NCBI GenBank assembly: GCA_027943335.1
Contig: BSBK01002802.1
Location: 620,001-684,000 of the forward strand
From: Chamaecyparis obtusa
Lineage: Eukaryota; Streptophyta; Pinopsida; Cupressales; Cupressaceae
Direction: 5' to 3'
DNA: 64,000 nucleotides
Shown here one piece after another: positions 60,491 through 64,000 of this stretch; within the stretch, counting starts at the first letter, position 1, and every line of letters begins with the position of its first letter. The notes beneath the pieces are model-generated. The model was not told the DNA's origin. It made no database searches and saw nothing but the letters and a program-made list of their open reading frames with translations. The translations under genes were made by a program, and so were the position numbers.

Positions 60491-60953
60491 TGTTTACAGA
60501 ACTTGAAAACATAGACAATGATGTGAACTCCTTAAGAAAATTCCTTCACATTTCTAGATTCATAAGATGTTTATAGAACTTGAAAACATAAACTGTGAAC
60601 TTCTTAAAAGAACTTCTTTAAATTCATATTTTACATAGATTTTTTGAAATATAAGAATACACAGTCATCCCATAAAAACTCTTTACTACTGTAGAAGGCA
60701 TAATTAAAAACCCAAATAATTTAAAAAGAGAAAGAAGAAACAAAGTCAGTTAAGCATTCTCCCAATACATTTTCTAATCCTCCGATTTAGACTTGTTCAA
60801 CACTGACAATAAAACTTGATTCCCTTGCGTGCACGTTAAATCTACAACCAAAGTCTACTGAGCACAATCCGAGTAGGTAAACAACCAGTGCTGTTAATGA
60901 TTTTTTTTTTTTTTGTAAAGTAAATTTAAAGGTATGAATTCATTGTTTAAACT
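60491..60953. other. 3' flank of the DUF599 gene
   Basis: AT-rich; a T-run at 60900-60914 lies just past the stop codon. No gene supported. Confidence 0.5.
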
Positions 60954-62803
60954 TTACACATTTGGTTGTGGTGATTCTATTTCAGTCGTCATGAGCCTGC
61001 CAAGTTTGGGGCGTTCAATGTGTGATTCGACAAGCTGACCTCCCTTAGGCTCATCATGTAACAAACTTTTCTCATTTCTCCCAAATGGTGATATGGGATT
61101 ACCCTTGGAATCAATAAAATACAAAAAGCACACCATTCCTAAGCAGCAAATAAACATGGGTATGGGACCAAATACCCATGCCAACAGAGGAAATGCAAAG
61201 TAATATGCCCTCAGTCCCAGTGACCAGAAATTACTCCCTCTGATCACTCCATTCTCTACATAATCTGCAGACACACTGGAACCTGGAGTACTGATCAGAT
61301 AATTCACATGAACATAATAACGAATACACTGCACTTGAGATGTGAAGGCTATTAGAAAACAGAGCAGCAGGACTGCATATTTGACAGAGCTAATTGAAGT
61401 ACTTGAATCTCCATAGATTATGTGATCGGCCAGTAACTTGGATTGACTGCTTGTTGTGCTGCTGCCCACAATGGTGCCGATCAATGAACTCAGTGTTATG
61501 GAGAGGCCTGCCATGAATGTAGCAGCTGACATGTTGCTTGAGATAACACCAAGTGCTGTTTTTGTATTTCTGGGGACTTCCTGAAATCAAAACCATTGTG
61601 AGATTATAATTGAACCCATTAGAAAATATTTGTATTGATCTTGTTTAGTCAGAAAATCATTAGTTGTTTTCAGATTTTCTATCGACGTTTCAAATCATGC
61701 TTGTGATCTATCATCAGAATACAAAAGAGCTATGTGAGAGTTATGGGAGACCAAAAAAAAAAGAAATTGTCTCTCTTAGCTCTCTTATATTCCAATGATA
61801 GATCGTGGAGTGTGATCTGAATCATTGATAAAAAAACTCAAACACAGTTTAATAAGAATTTTTCCTCTTTTGGCTCTCTTGTATTCTTATGATGGATGGA
61901 AGTTTGATCCGAATATTGATAAAAAACTCAAACACAGTCTAATAAATAAAAAGGAAACTGCATTAATCCTTCTTTCATGACCAATTTGGTCAGGAAATCA
62001 TTAGTTGTTGTTGTTTCTAGATTAGATCGTGATTGAGATTTTCTATCAACATTTCAGATCCCACTTGTGATCCATCATCAGACTACAAGAAAGCTATGAG
62101 AGACCAAAAAAGGAATTCTCTCTTAGTTCTCTTGTATCCCTATGATGGATCATGGAGTGTGATCTGAAACATTGATGAAAAAATTCAAATACAATTTAAT
62201 AAGAATTTTTGCTCTTTTGGCTCTTTTGTATCCTTATGATGAATGAAATATTGATAAAAAACTCAAACACAATCTTTTGTCTTGTTTACCTCTATTGTAT
62301 TCTGATGAGAGATCATAGAATGTGATCCCAACATTGATTAAAAAAAAAACTCAAATACAGTATAATCCAAAAGCAACAAAATAACTAATAAATTATAGAA
62401 ATCTGATATAAAAAAAAACATTACAATTCTAATTCTAATTCTATTTATAAAAAATAAAACAGTCATAAATCAAATAAATATTTCCTTTTTCCTTATCATC
62501 TTCATGAAAGATTATATAATAAGATCTGTGATATTGATGAAAAAAAAATCTGAAACAACAAACTACAATCAAATGATCAGTAATATTGATGAAAATGTTA
62601 TTCAGAAACATAAACTACCATTGACTGACCTGCATCATGTTGTGCACCCAAATCTTTCTAATTCCATTTTCAAATCCTATGACAGTTGAATCTGGGTAGA
62701 TGATAATTCTATATAAGAGATAGAGATGATATATTCCCAGGAAGAGGAGGCCTGCTGGAACAAGAAACACATCTAGATAGGCTTCTGTCCACCACATGGC
62801 CAT
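60954..62803 (-). CDS. DUF599 family membrane protein, two exons
   Basis: Exon 1 (62803-62630) encodes MAMWWTEAYLDVFLVPAGLL to IRKIWVHNMMQ, 58 codons. Exon 2 (61580-60954) continues EVPRNTKTALGVISSN and ends SPQPNV before TAA. GT-AG borders fit and the phase is exact, giving 266 aa. Hydrophobic segments lie at about residues 12-31, 78-97, 125-145 and 185-214, so the protein should be in a membrane with a polar C-terminal tail. Family landmarks of plant DUF599 proteins are seen: YLDVFLVP near the N-terminus, NMSAATFMAGLSI, VNYLISTPG and a FPLLAWVFGPIPMF block. The molecular function of DUF599 is not established. The 1049-bp intron carries repeated hairpin elements. Confidence 0.9.
61684..62360. 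repeat. hairpin-forming repeat cluster in the DUF599 intron
   Basis: Two inverted-repeat units (61684-61830 and 62046-62185) have a left arm like GTGATC(C/T)ATCATCAGA and a right arm like GATGGATCATGGAGTGTGAT. Half units follow each (about 61871-61940, 62216-62275 and 62283-62360). Similar words occur in MIOX introns near 49290, 51045, 51380 and 51550. Confidence 0.8.
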
Positions 62804-64000
62804 TCCCTTCCTCTCTCTACAGGCAATGAATAATTGGACTCCACATTAGACTTAGTAGATGAACTCATAATTTCACAACTTCCTGATTCTTCTCATTTAA
62901 CAACTTTTATAACTATTGAATTTATTAAACACATGTATAGTATTTAAGAATAGCAATAATATATATAATTTTTTCCCCATTGGTGGATGATATTAATGAA
63001 TCTGGATCCTTCCAATGCTAATCTATTTAAAACAGTAATATATGTAACACAGTCAACATACAAGAAAATAAGATATAATATGATTTTAAATATTTTTGTA
63101 TTTTAATAAAACTTTAAAAATATTAAATATATTTAATGATAACTCTTTAGTACCATTTACATTAAATATTTTGCCAATTACATATACAACCTCCCTTTAA
63201 AAATGTTATTCGAATTTTCCTTTTTAATTGTTTCTAAAAGTCAAACACACCAGTGATACAGCTACCTTTGAGGATACTTTAAACATAAAATAAAATATAT
63301 TTGATTATATAAAAATTGGGAGGAAGGCTAGGGATTATCTTGGATATGGTCTTCTTATGTTTTATTCATATAAATACAAGTTAATAAATTGTTACTTTAA
63401 AAGGATGTTTTCAAATGGATCGAATTGCTTTATTTTGTATATTGGACAGCTTTGAACATCACCATCAATGTGCAATTTGCTCAAGCTGAAGAGAAAAATA
63501 AAGGTATTTCATGCTTTTATGTGGGAAGAAATGTACAATAAAATGTGCAATTTAAGCACTTCTATCATTTATAAATTAATAAAAGAAGGTTGAGAATCTT
63601 TTACGTATCATAAATTTCAATTTTTATAATTGTGTAGAATGTAGGTTAGACTTAGAGTTCATGGAAAATTGGAAGGCAGAAAATAATAATATTTAATTAT
63701 TTTATATAGTTGTAGACTTAGTGGAAAATAAGTAAAAGTTAGTGCTATTCAAAGTTTTTATTATGTAAGCAATAGCTATTAGTACCTTGAGATAGTACTA
63801 TTGGAATCAACTTGGTTTTGGAGATTTCATTAGTTATTAAAAATATAGATTATTTATGATGATTAAAAAAAATTATTTTATTTTATAATATATATTAATA
63901 TTATAATTTTAAAATATTAGATTTGAGATCAAATAATATAATTATATATAGGAATAAATTAAAGGAACTAATTAGAAAGAGAGTTAGTTATAGTAGTTGT
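62804..64000. other. DUF599 5' flank, nothing further recognised
   Basis: Strongly AT-rich; a TATA box could not be assigned with confidence and no other gene is supported to the window end. Confidence 0.5.

Overview
The window is nuclear DNA of a seed plant. It is AT-rich and dominated by transposable elements, holds only two recognisable host genes, and both have introns. The size and decay of the nested elements suit a large TE-rich genome such as a conifer or other gymnosperm, but nothing seen fixes the species.

Left part (1-10100): a decayed Ty1/copia element on the minus strand (1-4174) runs off the left edge. Next to it is a broken hAT transposase gene with a BED finger and DUF659 region (5137-9638). 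The hAT intron holds an 854-bp non-autonomous hAT element with an 8-bp target duplication, and a rearranged LTR retroelement (7750-9548) interrupts the 3' part. From 10100 to 14917 no gene is supported.

Centre (14918-39159): four insertion levels are visible. (1) A minus-strand LTR element without recognisable gag or pol, of LARD type (LTRs 14918-15489 and 18443-18476 plus 37753-39159). (2) A plus-strand LINE inserted in its 5' LTR, with 13-bp target duplications (18464-18476 and 37740-37752) and a poly(A) tail. (3) A Ty3/gypsy element in the LINE 3' region (28931-34577), flanked by CCTTT duplications, whose two LTRs point in opposite directions. (4) An 857-bp solo LTR in the gypsy gag (32956-33812) with TATAT duplications. 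Without the later insertions the LINE is about 13.6 kb. Beyond the endonuclease/RT/RNase H ORF it carries a second decayed RNase H tail and two distantly paralogous ORFs of unknown function (26680-27384, intact; 34826-35398, one stop). This LINE and the inverted-LTR gypsy are the most unusual items here.

Right-centre (39160-47430): degenerate repeats, including a 1.4-kb tandem duplication (42954-44394 and 44395-45976). Each copy has a tRNA-type SINE and a 5S-rRNA-like segment resembling a Cassandra TRIM LTR. Only the second copy has a 168-bp AT microsatellite. A 193-bp tandem repeat follows.

Right part (47430-64000): a complete 12-exon myo-inositol oxygenase gene (MIOX, plus strand, 48240-52750) with a TATA box and two G-boxes, and a two-exon DUF599 membrane-protein gene (minus strand, 60954-62803). 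Introns of both genes carry copies of one hairpin-forming repeat family. Between them are fragments of LINEs, a copia RNase H, a SINE and a 360-bp tandem repeat. The two host genes show no obvious functional link; MIOX turns myo-inositol into glucuronate for cell-wall sugar synthesis.
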